A stretch of DNA of 64,000 nt from Verrucomicrobiota bacterium (GCA_023432225.1 JAEYUW010000043.1:140007-204006), one strand, 5' to 3'; positions 1-8,715 are shown, counted from the first letter of the stretch. Notes: generated from the sequence alone by a model not told the origin. Made by a program: numbers and translations.

Positions 1-1
1 C

Positions 2-1180
2 CAGGAGGCCGAGGAGCTCCGCTCCGAGCTGACGAAGGACTTCGTCGCCAACACCTCGGCCGGCAAGCTCAACCTCGGCGGCCATGTCGCCGAGTTCAAG
101 CTGGGCGGCGACGTGCGCCTGCGCCACCAGGTCGAGACGCAAGCGCCGCAAAACGGCGTCGTTTCGAACGAGCGCACCCGCGAGCGCTTCCGCTTCCGCT
201 TCAACGGCGACGTCCTCATGCAAAAAGGCTGGGGCGCCGGCTTCGCGCTCGAGACGGCCTCCGCGGCCGACTCCGGCAATCAGACCTTCCAGGACGGCAA
301 CAACGACTACTCGATCTACCTCGCCCGCGCCTACGTCTCGTATCGCCCGAACCTGAATTGGAACTTCGTCGGCGGTAAGCAGAAGAATCCGTTCTACACG
401 ACCGACATGGTCTGGGACGGCGACATCAACCCGCAGGGCTTCTCGGAAATCTACACGCACTCCCTCGGCGGCAAGGACACGCTCGAACTTCGCGCCGGCC
501 AGATCCTCATGGACGACCGCAGCGAGTCGACCGCCGGCCGCAATGGCCGCGATGCGTGGCTCTTCGCCCAGCAGGCGGTCTACACGCACTGGTTCGGCAA
601 GGATTCGATCGGCAACGTCGTGAACAGCGTCGTGCTCGCTCCGGGCTTCATGGTTTACAACGACTCCACGCTCGACGGCCTCGACAATGAGACGCCGTTC
701 AACGGCAGCACGGACGGCCTCGCGGTCTTCACGATGCCCGGCGAAGTGAACTGGATGAACGTCGCCGGCGCCGGCACGTCCTTCAAAGCCTACTGGGATC
801 TCGCCTACAACTTCGAGGCCGAGCGCCGCGTCCGCAAAGTCTACGGCCTGCCCGGCGAGCCGAAGGACGCCACCTCGTGGCTCGTCGGCGTCGGTTACGC
901 GTTCGGCTCCGGCAAGGTGCAGGGCGATTACAGCATCCGTCTCGACTACCGCAGCCTCGGCACCGGCTCGATCGATCCGAACCTCAGCGACTCCGACTTC
1001 GCCTTCGGCCGCGTGAACCAGGAAGGCTGGAAACTCGGCCTCGCCTACAACCTCACCGACTTCGCGAACGTCAACGCGACCTACTTCTACACCACCGACA
1101 AGCGCACCACGCAAAGCGGCCCGGTCAGCAACCTCGACCACTCGCAAATCCTCCAGCTCGACCTGGTCGTGAAATTCTAA
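2..1180 (+). CDS. Putative porin (Porin_5-like), 5' end outside window
   Basis: The reading frame is open from the first bases and ends at TAA 1178-1180, so the N-terminus and signal peptide lie upstream. The visible 392 residues start with a short charged stretch, then alternate aromatic and glycine-rich strands (GGKQKNPFYTTDMVWDGDINPQG-type segment near residue 120, split here by description only) and end in a terminal aromatic, VVKF, as outer-membrane beta-barrels do. The pattern resembles the putative porins of the Porin_5 family. It lies 27 nt upstream of pstS, so a role in outer-membrane phosphate entry is a fair inference, comparable to OprP-type porins but not homologous as far as can be seen. 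Substrate is unproven. Confidence 0.75.
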   Translation, partial: QEAEELRSELTKDFVANTSAGKLNLGGHVAEFKLGGDVRLRHQVETQAPQNGVVSNERTRERFRFRFNGDVLMQKGWGAGFALETASAADSGNQTFQDGNNDYSIYLARAYVSYRPNLNWNFVGGKQKNPFYTTDMVWDGDINPQGFSEIYTHSLGGKDTLELRAGQILMDDRSESTAGRNGRDAWLFAQQAVYTHWFGKDSIGNVVNSVVLAPGFMVYNDSTLDGLDNETPFNGSTDGLAVFTMPGEVNWMNVAGAGTSFKAYWDLAYNFEAERRVRKVYGLPGEPKDATSWLVGVGYAFGSGKVQGDYSIRLDYRSLGTGSIDPNLSDSDFAFGRVNQEGWKLGLAYNLTDFANVNATYFYTTDKRTTQSGPVSNLDHSQILQLDLVVKF

Positions 1181-1207
1181 GCAACAAACCAGCCACTGCT
1201 CTCTCTC

Positions 1208-2026
1208 ATGAAACAACTCCTCTCCCTCGCTCTCGCCGCCACCGTCGCTACCAGCGCGCTCGCCGCCGAGAAGATCGTCATCAAGGGTTCCGACACGCTC
1301 GGCGCCAAGCTCGTCCCGATGCTCGCCGAAGACTACAAGGCGCGTAACTCGGGCGTCGCCTTCGAGATCGCCGCCGAAGGTTCGACCACCGGCATCACCG
1401 CGATCATCGACAGCACCGCGCAGATCGGCATGTCGTCCCGCCGCGCCAAGCCGACGGAGTCCTCCGCCGCGCTCGCCAAGGGCGTCACGCTCAAGCCCAC
1501 GATCGTCGCCTTCGACGGCATCGGCGTCATCGTCAACGGTGGCAATAGCGTCACCTCGCTCACGAAGCGTCAGGTCGAGCAGATCTTCACCGGTGACATC
1601 ACCGACTGGTCGCAGGTCGGCGGCGCGCCCGGCAAGATCTCGATCTACACCCGCAACACTTCGTCCGGCACCTATTCGGACTTCAAGGAACTCGCGATGA
1701 AGAAGCGCGACTACGCTGGGTCCTCCCAGAAGATGGCCGGCAACGAGCAGATCGCCGCCGAGGTCGCCAAGAACCCGAACGGCATCGGTTACGTCGGCCT
1801 CGCTTACCTCCACGACCCCGGCATCAAGACCGTCGCCATCGACGGCGCGCTGCCGACCGAGGAGAGCGTGATCGCCAAGAAGTATCCCTACGCCCGCCCG
1901 ACGTTCTACTACACGAACGGCGAGCCGAGCGGTGAGGCGGCCAAGTTCGTCGAGTTCACCCTCAGCGACGAAGGCCAGCGCGTCGTGCGCAAGGTCGGCT
2001 TCGTGCCGGTCCGCATCATCAACTGA
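1208..2026 (+). CDS. pstS: Phosphate ABC transporter substrate-binding protein PstS
   Basis: This 272-residue periplasmic protein binds phosphate and delivers it to the PstCAB importer. Residues 1-19 form a signal peptide ending LAAEK. Mature-protein motifs are typical of the PBP-like phosphate-binding family: KGSDTLG at the start, AEGSTTGI near residue 57, and RNTSSGTYSDFKE near 150, a phosphate-binding loop. NPNGIGYVG near 192 is also characteristic. It is the short PstS type, lacking an extended C-terminus. ATG 1208 is the first plausible start after the porin stop. A terminator follows, so pstS may be made in excess over the membrane components, as is usual for binding proteins. Confidence 0.93.
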   Translation: MKQLLSLALAATVATSALAAEKIVIKGSDTLGAKLVPMLAEDYKARNSGVAFEIAAEGSTTGITAIIDSTAQIGMSSRRAKPTESSAALAKGVTLKPTIVAFDGIGVIVNGGNSVTSLTKRQVEQIFTGDITDWSQVGGAPGKISIYTRNTSSGTYSDFKELAMKKRDYAGSSQKMAGNEQIAAEVAKNPNGIGYVGLAYLHDPGIKTVAIDGALPTEESVIAKKYPYARPTFYYTNGEPSGEAAKFVEFTLSDEGQRVVRKVGFVPVRIIN

Positions 2027-2055
2027 GTTTTGCGAGCCAGTCTGTGCTGACTTCG

Positions 2056-2093
2056 ACGCCCGCAGCTGAAAACTGGCTGCGGGCGTTCTGTTT
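2056..2093 (+). terminator. Intrinsic terminator after pstS
   Basis: A perfect 10-bp stem, ACGCCCGCAG (2056-2065) with CTGCGGGCGT (2077-2086), has an 11-nt loop and is followed by a T-rich tail TCTGTTT. It lies 30 nt after the pstS stop and separates pstS from pstC. Confidence 0.75.
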
Positions 2094-2095
2094 CC

Positions 2096-2142
2096 GTAGG
2101 TTGCGCGCTTGCGCGCAACAGTGGCGCGGCGAGCGCGCCACC
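2096..2142. repeat. REP-like hairpin pair, TTGCGCGC class
   Basis: The element starts GTAGG and ends CCACC. The left hairpin is GTTGCGCGC/GCGCGCAAC; the right is GGCGCGgcgagCGCGCC. Related copies occur at 11639-11706 and 37574-37650. It is the first of three elements filling the 369-bp pstS-pstC gap. Confidence 0.75.
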
Positions 2143-2164
2143 GACCACGCGCCCGATGCGAGCT

Positions 2165-2253
2165 GTAGGGCTCGACCTTGTGTCGAGCCTCACACGCGAG
2201 CGCGGCGCACGCCGCGTCTTGCCGCCAAGGCCTCACACGAGGTGGGGCCCTAC
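2165..2253. repeat. REP-like hairpin pair, CTCGAC/CCTCAC class
   Basis: The element is bracketed GTAGGGC...GCCCTAC. The left hairpin is GGCTCGAC/GTCGAGCC; the right is GGCCTCAC with a near complement. A close relative with the same two stems is at 24647-24734. Confidence 0.8.
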
Positions 2254-2294
2254 AAATGCCGGCCCGAAACATCCCAGCGCAACGCACGCCGAAT

Positions 2295-2317
2295 GGTCCG
2301 GCTGAAGCCGGACCTAC
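2295..2317. repeat. Single REP-like hairpin, GTCCGGCT class
   Basis: GGTCCGGCT and AGCCGGACC form a 9-bp stem around a GA-rich loop, ending CCTAC. It is a half element of the kind seen in pairs at 9695-9775 and 28220-28312. It lies just upstream of the candidate Pho box. Confidence 0.75.
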
Positions 2318-2323
2318 CTTGCA

Positions 2324-2341
2324 TTGTCACAAAACCGTAAC
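2324..2341 (+). promoter_or_regulatory. Candidate Pho box upstream of pstCAB-phoU
   Basis: TTGTCAC, AAAA, CCGTAAC has the 7-4-7 layout of a PhoB/PhoP box (consensus CTGTCAT, AT-rich 4-mer, CTGTCAT). It starts 72 bp before the chosen pstC ATG and follows a terminator, the place expected for an operon promoter. PhoB-PhoR genes are not in this window, so regulation is inferred. Confidence 0.5.
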
Positions 2342-2395
2342 CCAGCCCGGTTGCACCGCTCCCGCCGCCTCTCCGAACTTTCACGGACCTATTTC

Positions 2396-4042
2396 ATGGC
2401 CGAGACTCTCACACCCGCCCGCCCCACGCGCCTCCCGACGCGCGAAGCGCTCGTGCGCCGCAAGCGCAGCTGGTTCTTCGGCCTGAGCGGCGATCGCATC
2501 GCCAAGACCGTTTTCCAGAGCAACGCCGCGATCTCGATCCTCGTGCTCGCGCTGATCACGTTCACGATCTTCCGCGACGCCGTCGGCTTCGTGCCGCTGA
2601 ACCGGCATAATCTCGAAAGCTACCGCCTCGCCGGACTCGAATTCACCGACCACCTCCGGCGCGAGGTCGAGGATTACTCGGCTTTCAACCGCTATCTGGG
2701 CGCTGTTCGCTCCGACCGCCTTGCTCAACTGACGAAATCCGGAATCGCCGTCGCCGCGGCCCAGGCGCAGCTCGCCGATTTTAACGCTTACGCGAATCGC
2801 GTCGCCGACGCCATCGCCGCGCACGAGACGATCCTCGGCACGCTGACCGAGACCGCCACGTCGTTGAAAGAACGCCAGAAGGTCGCGCAGGACACCGCCC
2901 ACGCCCGTGCGGACCTTGAGCGCGCGTTGCCGACCGCGGCGCCCGCGCACGCCGCCGAGTTGCGTCAGCAGATTGCCCGGCTCACGCCCGGAAAAATCAA
3001 TTTCATCGCCGAAGTGCAGACGATGAAGGACCAGCTGCCGGAGCTGAAGAACGCCAACGTCGCGCTCGCCACCACGATCGCCGAGTTGGCGGCGCAAGCG
3101 CCACGCTTCGGCGACGCCGCGATCGATCGCCGTCTGGCCCGCTTTACCGAACTGCTGCATGGCTTCCCGGCGCAGATGGACGCCGCGACGAAGCGCATGG
3201 AGACGTGGAACCAGCTGAAGCCGGTTTCATTTTGGGAGTCGGTCACGGCTTTCGCCTTCGGCCGCGATTGGGTCACGGCGAGCTTCTGGCAGGACTGGTA
3301 TGGCATCCTGCCGTTGTTCTTCGGCTCGCTGCTCATCTCCGCGATCGCGCTCGTGATTGCCATTCCGCTCGGCATCGCCGCCGCCATCTACGTCAACCAG
3401 GTGGCGCGTCCGGTGGAGCAGAAGTTCATCAAACCGACGATCGAGTTCGTCTCGGCCATCCCGAGTGTCGTGCTCGGCTTCTTCGGCATCGCGGTGCTAG
3501 GCGAATCGCTGCGCAAACTCTCGCAACTGCCCGCGCTCGATTGGGTGCCCGGCTTTCCTTTTGCCGAGCGACTCAACGCCACCACGGCGGCGTGCCTGCT
3601 CGCGCTGATGGCGGTGCCGACGATCTTCTCCCTCGCGGAGGACGCGATCAACAACGTGCCGCGCTCCTTCAAGGAAGCGTCCCTCGCGCTCGGTTCCACG
3701 CGCCTCCAGACGATCGTGCATATCATCATCCCGTCGGCGCTCTCGGGCATCATGGCCGCGATTCTGCTCGGTCTCGGGCGCGTGATCGGCGAGACGATGG
3801 TCGTGCTGCTTTGCGCGGGCAACCGCATCGAGATTCCCGATTTCGCCGCCGGACTCGGCACGGCCTTCCAGCCCGTGCACACGATGACGGGCATCATCGC
3901 GCAGGAGATGGGCGAAGTCGTGCGCGGCAGCCTGCACTATCGCGCGCTCTTCATGGTCGGCGTCGTGCTCTTCCTGATTTCCCTCCTCATCAACTGGCTC
4001 GCGCAGAAAATCGTGCGCCGCTACCGGATCGCCGGCGCCTGA
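2396..4042 (+). CDS. pstC: Phosphate ABC transporter permease PstC
   Basis: This inner-membrane permease subunit of the Pst importer has 548 residues, against roughly 300 for a typical PstC. One membrane segment lies near residues 44-60. A long charged, alanine-rich, heptad-like extracytoplasmic stretch follows (about residues 75-300). The conserved BPD transporter domain starts with membrane segments near 312. The cytoplasmic coupling loop has the EAA-type motif NVPRSFKEASLALGSTRLQT. ATG 2396 was chosen because an upstream TTG at 2324 would place coding sequence over the Pho box. It is 1 nt from pstA, so the two are co-transcribed and probably translationally coupled. Confidence 0.9.
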   Translation: MAETLTPARPTRLPTREALVRRKRSWFFGLSGDRIAKTVFQSNAAISILVLALITFTIFRDAVGFVPLNRHNLESYRLAGLEFTDHLRREVEDYSAFNRYLGAVRSDRLAQLTKSGIAVAAAQAQLADFNAYANRVADAIAAHETILGTLTETATSLKERQKVAQDTAHARADLERALPTAAPAHAAELRQQIARLTPGKINFIAEVQTMKDQLPELKNANVALATTIAELAAQAPRFGDAAIDRRLARFTELLHGFPAQMDAATKRMETWNQLKPVSFWESVTAFAFGRDWVTASFWQDWYGILPLFFGSLLISAIALVIAIPLGIAAAIYVNQVARPVEQKFIKPTIEFVSAIPSVVLGFFGIAVLGESLRKLSQLPALDWVPGFPFAERLNATTAACLLALMAVPTIFSLAEDAINNVPRSFKEASLALGSTRLQTIVHIIIPSALSGIMAAILLGLGRVIGETMVVLLCAGNRIEIPDFAAGLGTAFQPVHTMTGIIAQEMGEVVRGSLHYRALFMVGVVLFLISLLINWLAQKIVRRYRIAGA

Positions 4043-4043
4043 C

Positions 4044-5087
4044 ATGAGCACGAATCCCAATCGCCTTTTCACGCAGCCGACCTTCGCCAAGCGCGCCGAG
4101 CGTGCGGTGTTTTGGCTCCTGCGCGCCGCGACCTACTTCGTCCTGGCGTGTGCCGCGGTCATCTTCCTCGACATCGGCGTGAAGGGTGGGGCGGTGCTCT
4201 TCAAGACGCAGGCGCCGTTCATCAATACGACCTTCCTCACCGAGGCGCCGGAGACGTTGAACGTCTTCGAGCTGAACGGCGAGAAACGCCAGATGGGCGA
4301 CCGCGAGTTCCGCGCCTTCAAGGCGCAGCACGAGGCCGAACTCAAGGGCGTGCGCGTCGAGACCTACGTCTACTCGGCGGGCGGCATTCTGCCGAACATC
4401 GTGGGCACTGTGCTGCTCGTCGTCGGCTCAATGGTCATCGCCCTCGTGCTCGGCGTGATCAGCGCGATTTACCTGAGCGAATACGCGGTCGATGGCCCGT
4501 TCATTCGCTTCCTGCGCCTCGCGATCGTGAACCTCGCGGGCGTGCCCTCCATCGTTTACGGCCTGTTTGGCTTCGGCCTCTTTGTTGTCGGACTGAACAT
4601 GGGCGTCTCGCTCCTCGCGGGCTGGCTGACGCTGGCGTTCATGGTGCTGCCGATCATCATCACGGCTTCGGAAGAGGCGCTGCGCGCCGTGCCGAAGGGT
4701 TATCGCGAAGGGTCGCTCGCGCTCGGCGCGACGAAGCTCCAGACGATTTTCAAGAACGTGCTGCCTTACGCGCTGCCCGGCATTTTGACGTCGTCGGTGC
4801 TGTCGATCGCGCGCGTGGCGGGTGAGACGGCGCCGATCATGTTCACCGCGGCGTTCGTCGTGCGCGACGAGATGCCGTGGCAGGTGCAGCGCGCGATGGA
4901 CTTCATGTTCCAAGGCGTGATGGCGTTGCCGTATCACATCTACGTAGTCGCCTCGAAGATCCCGCAGAACGACTACACGCGCGACGTCCAATACGGCACG
5001 GCGTTCGTCTTCCTCTTCACCGTGGCCGCGATCGCCGCGACGTCCGTCGTGCTCCGCGTCCGTTTGCGCAAGAAATACAAATGGTAA
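4044..5087 (+). CDS. pstA: Phosphate ABC transporter permease PstA
   Basis: This is the second membrane subunit of the Pst importer, 347 residues. The first membrane segment is near residues 25-45. An extracytoplasmic section of about 70 residues follows, longer than in E. coli PstA. Five further membrane segments form the BPD domain. The coupling-loop motif is EALRAVPKGYREGSLALGAT, and the conserved AGETAPIMFTAAF comes after it. The start is ATG 4044, directly after pstC. Its last codons overlap the pstB start by 7 nt, so the operon is tightly coupled. Confidence 0.92.
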   Translation: MSTNPNRLFTQPTFAKRAERAVFWLLRAATYFVLACAAVIFLDIGVKGGAVLFKTQAPFINTTFLTEAPETLNVFELNGEKRQMGDREFRAFKAQHEAELKGVRVETYVYSAGGILPNIVGTVLLVVGSMVIALVLGVISAIYLSEYAVDGPFIRFLRLAIVNLAGVPSIVYGLFGFGLFVVGLNMGVSLLAGWLTLAFMVLPIIITASEEALRAVPKGYREGSLALGATKLQTIFKNVLPYALPGILTSSVLSIARVAGETAPIMFTAAFVVRDEMPWQVQRAMDFMFQGVMALPYHIYVVASKIPQNDYTRDVQYGTAFVFLFTVAAIAATSVVLRVRLRKKYKW

Positions 5088-5953
5088 CCGCCAATCTCAT
5101 GTCCGAACCCGCTTCTTCGTCCCCTTCGCTCCGGTCGATCAGCGTGACGGCCCCGGCGACGTCCGCCGTGGCGCCGAACGGCACCACGCCGGCGCCACGC
5201 GCGCTGATCGAGATCGACGACGTCGATTTCTGTTACGGCGCCTCGCAGGCGCTGCACGACATCACGCTGAACATCCACGAGCGCGAGGTCACCGCCTTCA
5301 TCGGCCCGTCGGGTTGCGGCAAGAGCACGCTGCTCCGCTGCCTGAACCGCATGAACGATCTCATCGACGGCGCGCGCGTCACCACCGGCCAGATCCGCAT
5401 CGACGGCGTCGACATCCACGATCCGCGCGTCGATGCGATCGAGTTGCGCAAGCGCGTGGGCATGGTTTTTCAGAAGTCGAATCCGTTCCCGAAATCGATC
5501 TACGAAAACATCACCTACGGTCTTCGCATTCAGGGCGTGAAGAACAAGGCGCGCCTCGACGAGGTCGTGGAAAAGAGCCTCCGCGGCGCCGCTCTCTGGG
5601 ACGAGGTGAAGGACCGTCTGCACCAGAGCGCGCTCGGGCTTTCCGGCGGCCAGCAGCAGCGCCTCTGCATCGCGCGCGCCATCGCGGTCGAGCCCGAGAT
5701 CATCCTCATGGACGAGCCGTGCTCCGCGCTCGACCCAATCGCGACGGCCAAGGTCGAGGAACTGATCCACGAATTGAAGTCCAAGTTCACGATCGTCATC
5801 GTGACCCACAACATGCAGCAGGCCGCCCGCTGCTCGGACCGCACGGCGTTCTTTTATCTCGGTCGCCTGATCGAATACGCCGAGACGCGCACGATCTTCA
5901 TGAACCCGTCGAACCCGCAGACCGAAGCCTATGTTTCGGGGCGGTTCGGCTGA
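5081..5953 (+). CDS. pstB: Phosphate ABC transporter ATP-binding protein PstB
   Basis: This cytoplasmic ATPase powers PstCA. The protein has 290 residues. About 45 poorly conserved, Ser/Pro/Ala-rich residues precede the ABC domain. Walker A GPSGCGKST is at residues 75-83, signature LSGGQQQR from 187, and Walker B IILMDEP from 207, followed by the switch histidine in VTHNMQQA. FQKSNPFPKSIYEN is typical of PstB. ATG 5081 overlaps the pstA stop; ATG 5099 in the same frame is an alternative and would remove six residues. A long inverted repeat separates it from phoU. Confidence 0.94.
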   Translation: MVTANLMSEPASSSPSLRSISVTAPATSAVAPNGTTPAPRALIEIDDVDFCYGASQALHDITLNIHEREVTAFIGPSGCGKSTLLRCLNRMNDLIDGARVTTGQIRIDGVDIHDPRVDAIELRKRVGMVFQKSNPFPKSIYENITYGLRIQGVKNKARLDEVVEKSLRGAALWDEVKDRLHQSALGLSGGQQQRLCIARAIAVEPEIILMDEPCSALDPIATAKVEELIHELKSKFTIVIVTHNMQQAARCSDRTAFFYLGRLIEYAETRTIFMNPSNPQTEAYVSGRFG

Positions 5954-5965
5954 GCAGAATTTGAA

Positions 5966-6042
5966 ACCACGAAACACACGAAACACACCAAAACATCCGG
6001 AGGAGAGCTGTTCTCTTTCGTGTATTTCGTGTGTTTCGTGGT
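5966..6042. repeat. Long inverted repeat, CACGAAACA word family
   Basis: The arms at 5966-5988 and 6020-6042 are 23 nt and match as reverse complements at 22 positions, with a 31-nt spacer. Each arm is itself built of repeated ACGAAACAC words. It fills nearly all of the pstB-phoU gap and would fold into a stable hairpin in the operon mRNA. Confidence 0.85.
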
Positions 6043-6054
6043 GAACCCAATCCC

Positions 6055-6747
6055 ATGAAACGCTTTTTCGACGCCGAACTCGAAGCCCTCCGCACGCATC
6101 TCTTGCAGATGGGCGATCGCGCCATCGACCAGACTCGCCGCGCCATCCGCGCGCTCGCCGAGGGTGATCTCCCGCTGGCCGACAAGGTCATCGCCGCCGA
6201 CGACGAGATCGACAAATTCGAGGTGCAGATCGACGAGGAGGCCATCCGCTACATGACACTGCGCGGTCCGGTCGCTTCCGAGCTGCGGCTCGTGATCGTC
6301 GGCATGAAGGCCTCGCACGACCTCGAACGCGTGGGCGACGAGGCGACCAGCATCGCCCGCCGCGCGCGCAAGCTCGCCATCGAGCCGAAGGTCGAGCTTT
6401 ACGCCGACATCCCGCGCATGGCGAACATCGCGCTCGAGATGTTGCGCGACGCGCTCGACTGCTTCGTCAACGAGGACGAGCAGAAGGCGCTCGCGGTCAT
6501 CCGGCGCGATCCTGAAGTCGATAATCTCAACCGCCTCGTTTACCGCCGCCTCACCAGCTACATGCTCGAGAAACCCGAGACGATCGGGTGGGCGCTCGAG
6601 TTGATGTTCGTCTCGAAATCGATCGAGCGCATCGCCGACCACGCAACGAACATTGCCGAGGAGATGATCTATCTGGCGAAGGGCAAGGACGTGCGCCACT
6701 CCGAGGAGCTCAAGCAGGCGGTGCAGCCGAATTCGCAGGAGAAGTAA
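6055..6747 (+). CDS. phoU: Phosphate signalling protein PhoU
   Basis: PhoU is a peripheral cytoplasmic protein that restrains the PhoR kinase and tunes Pst activity when phosphate is plentiful. This copy has 230 residues. It shows the two three-helix PhoU repeats, each with a metal-binding E/DxxxD-type segment: HDLERVGDEATSIARR near residue 88 and KSIERIADHATNIAEE near 190. The start ATG 6055 gives MKRFFDAEL, matching the family N-terminus. It is the last gene of the pst operon here. Confidence 0.93.
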   Translation: MKRFFDAELEALRTHLLQMGDRAIDQTRRAIRALAEGDLPLADKVIAADDEIDKFEVQIDEEAIRYMTLRGPVASELRLVIVGMKASHDLERVGDEATSIARRARKLAIEPKVELYADIPRMANIALEMLRDALDCFVNEDEQKALAVIRRDPEVDNLNRLVYRRLTSYMLEKPETIGWALELMFVSKSIERIADHATNIAEEMIYLAKGKDVRHSEELKQAVQPNSQEK

Positions 6748-6811
6748 GACTGGCTTGACCGGTCGGGCGATGCCTCAGCGGTTGTGCTGCCGCGCCTGGC
6801 GCAAAGCAGAG

Positions 6812-6875
6812 CGCGGCTCTGCGATCACGAGAGCCGCGGCGTAGAGCGGCCAAGCCGGCGCCCGTGCGGCGCCGG
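6812..6875. other. Two hairpins in convergent phoU/pit gap
   Basis: CGCGGCTCT (6812-6820) pairs with AGAGCCGCG (6830-6838), and CCGGCGCC (6855-6862) pairs with GGCGCCGG (6868-6875). The gap separates convergent genes, so these may end transcription from both sides, but no clear T-run follows on either strand. Confidence 0.4.
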
Positions 6876-6881
6876 ATGTTC

Positions 6882-7952
6882 TCACTTATAGCCGAAGTGG
6901 CGCAGCGCCATTTCGCAGAGGAAGCCGAGCAGGCCGCAGACCGGGAGCGTCAGCACCCAGGCCCAAATGATGCGTTCGACGACGCCCCATTTGACCGCGC
7001 CGAATCGCTTCACCGCTCCCACGCCCATGATCGAGGTGGAGATGACGTGCGTGGTGGAAACCGGGATTCCCATGTCGGACGCGATGTGAATGATGCCGGC
7101 TGCGGTCGTCTCCGCCGCGAAGCCGTGGACCGGTTGCAGTTTCACCATCTTGTGGCCCATGGTGCGGATGATGCGCCAGCCGCCGGCGGCGGTGCCCGCG
7201 GCCATCGTGAGCGCGCAGAGAATGACGACCCACTTGGGGATATCCTTGAACTCCGCCACGCGCAGAAAATCGGCCCACGGCGGCAGGTCCACGAACACGC
7301 CCTGCGCGGTGCCCGTGGCAAGCGCGAGGGTGATAATGCCCATGGTCTTCTGCGCGTCGTTCGAACCGTGGCTGAATCCCATCATCGCGGCGCTCACCAG
7401 CTGCGCCTTGCCGAACCAGAAATTCACGAAGCGCGGCGTCCATTTTCGAATCACGATCAACACGAGGGACATCAGCACCGCACCGCCGATGAAACCGAGG
7501 ATGGGCGAGCTGAACATCGGCGCGACGACCTTCGGCCAGAGGCCGGCGGCGGCGCCTTTCTTGTCGATGGTCGACCAGACCAGGACCGACCAATTGCCGT
7601 CGGCGGTCGCGAGGGCGGCGCCGCAAAGGCCGCCGATGAGGGCGTGACTGGAACTGGAGGGCAGGCCGAGCCACCAGGTGAGCAAGTTCCAGATGATCGC
7701 GGCGGTGAGAGCGCCGAGCAGTGTCACCATGGTGACGACGCCACCTTCGACGATGCCGCCGCTGATGGTCTTGGCGACGGCGGTGCCGGCGAGCGCGCCG
7801 ATGAGATTGAAGAACGCCGCCAGCATGATCGCCTGGCGAGGAGTGAGCACCTTGGTCGAGACGACCGTGGCGATGGCGTTCGCGGCGTCGTGGAAGCCGT
7901 TGATGTATTCGAACACCAAGGCCGCGACGAGGACGATCAGGAAGATGGTCAT
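6882..7952 (-). CDS. pit: Inorganic phosphate transporter, PiT family
   Basis: This low-affinity, ion-coupled phosphate permease has 356 residues and about ten membrane segments. Both inverted PiT signature repeats are visible: FHDAANAIATVVSTK near residue 21 and FSHGSNDAQKTMGI near 193. The related GLPSSSSHALIGG and GIPVSTTHVISTS also fit the family, where Asn and Asp in the GxNDxxxA-type motifs are essential. It lies 18 nt downstream of a DUF47 protein on the same strand. Position opposite the pst operon puts both phosphate uptake modes in one locus. Confidence 0.94.
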   Translation of the reverse strand: MTIFLIVLVAALVFEYINGFHDAANAIATVVSTKVLTPRQAIMLAAFFNLIGALAGTAVAKTISGGIVEGGVVTMVTLLGALTAAIIWNLLTWWLGLPSSSSHALIGGLCGAALATADGNWSVLVWSTIDKKGAAAGLWPKVVAPMFSSPILGFIGGAVLMSLVLIVIRKWTPRFVNFWFGKAQLVSAAMMGFSHGSNDAQKTMGIITLALATGTAQGVFVDLPPWADFLRVAEFKDIPKWVVILCALTMAAGTAAGGWRIIRTMGHKMVKLQPVHGFAAETTAAGIIHIASDMGIPVSTTHVISTSIMGVGAVKRFGAVKWGVVERIIWAWVLTLPVCGLLGFLCEMALRHFGYK

Positions 7953-7970
7953 GATCGGCGGTCGCGGGGC

Positions 7971-8606
7971 TCAGGAATATTTCAGCATGATCTGGAACAC
8001 GACCTGGCCGGCGTCGCGCGCGCGGTCGACGGCCGTTTCGACGAGGTCGTAGAGTTCCATGAGGATGACGACTTCCTTGGCGTCATAGGGGCCGTTGTAG
8101 AGATCCTTCACGAGGGAGAGCATGACCTTGTCGGCTTCGCCTTCGGCGAACTGGAGGCGCGAGTGGGCGTCCTGGATGCGCTCGATGTTCGTGCCCTTGC
8201 GCAGTTGTCGGACCATGAAGTGCACGCTGTCGACCGCTTCCTCGAGCAGCACCACCTGGCGCTGCATGCTCTCGCGCGGCACGCGGGCGGGGCAGATCGT
8301 CAGGCGTTCGACGATCTTCTCAACGGTCTTGGGAATGCGGTAGAGGGCCAGCGAAAGGGCCTCGATGTCCTCGCGCTCGAGCGGGGTGACGAAGGTTTTG
8401 CAGAGTTCCTCGGTGATCTGCTGCGTGATGCGCTTATCCTTACGGCGCGTCTGGATGATATCGTGGATGCTCGACGCTTGGGCGGCGCTGTCGTTGGCGA
8501 GGATCTTCGCCAAGAGTCCGGCGGCTGACTTGGCCTCCTCCGCACTCGCGTCCAACAGGTCGTAGAACTTCTCCTCTTTGCCCAACAGCTTCTTGAACGA
8601 GATCAT
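7971..8606 (-). CDS. DUF47 family (PhoU-like) Pit accessory protein
   Basis: This 211-residue all-helical protein belongs to the DUF47 family, distant relatives of PhoU often encoded next to pit genes and thought to modulate Pit transport. It begins MISFKKLLGKEEKFYDLL, typical of the family. Acidic metal-type patches appear in LLEEAVDSVHFMVRQL and ELYDLVETAVDRARDAG. It is the first gene of a two-gene unit with pit. No convincing Pho box was found upstream. Confidence 0.9.
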   Translation of the reverse strand: MISFKKLLGKEEKFYDLLDASAEEAKSAAGLLAKILANDSAAQASSIHDIIQTRRKDKRITQQITEELCKTFVTPLEREDIEALSLALYRIPKTVEKIVERLTICPARVPRESMQRQVVLLEEAVDSVHFMVRQLRKGTNIERIQDAHSRLQFAEGEADKVMLSLVKDLYNGPYDAKEVVILMELYDLVETAVDRARDAGQVVFQIMLKYS

Positions 8607-8715
8607 ACCCGTTCACGGTTATCGGGCCGAACCCGACAGGCGAGGGTAATTTCACAAATGTCACGCGTCGGAAACTGCACTCAAAACGGCCGCGCCGGAA
8701 ACCCCGAGAGAAGGG

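Noticed and set aside
2324..2395. TTG start for pstC at 2324
   Set aside because: It would code through the Pho box and a low-quality N-terminus; ATG 2396 gives a normal start.
6864..8528. Long plus-strand frame of over 500 codons opposite pit and DUF47
   Set aside because: It is antisense to two clear genes, is rich in Asp/Glu/Arg/His as expected for a shadow frame in GC-rich DNA, and shows no family motif.
8607..8700. Pho box upstream of DUF47-pit
   Set aside because: TTTCAC and TGTCAC words occur, but not with the 11-bp repeat spacing.
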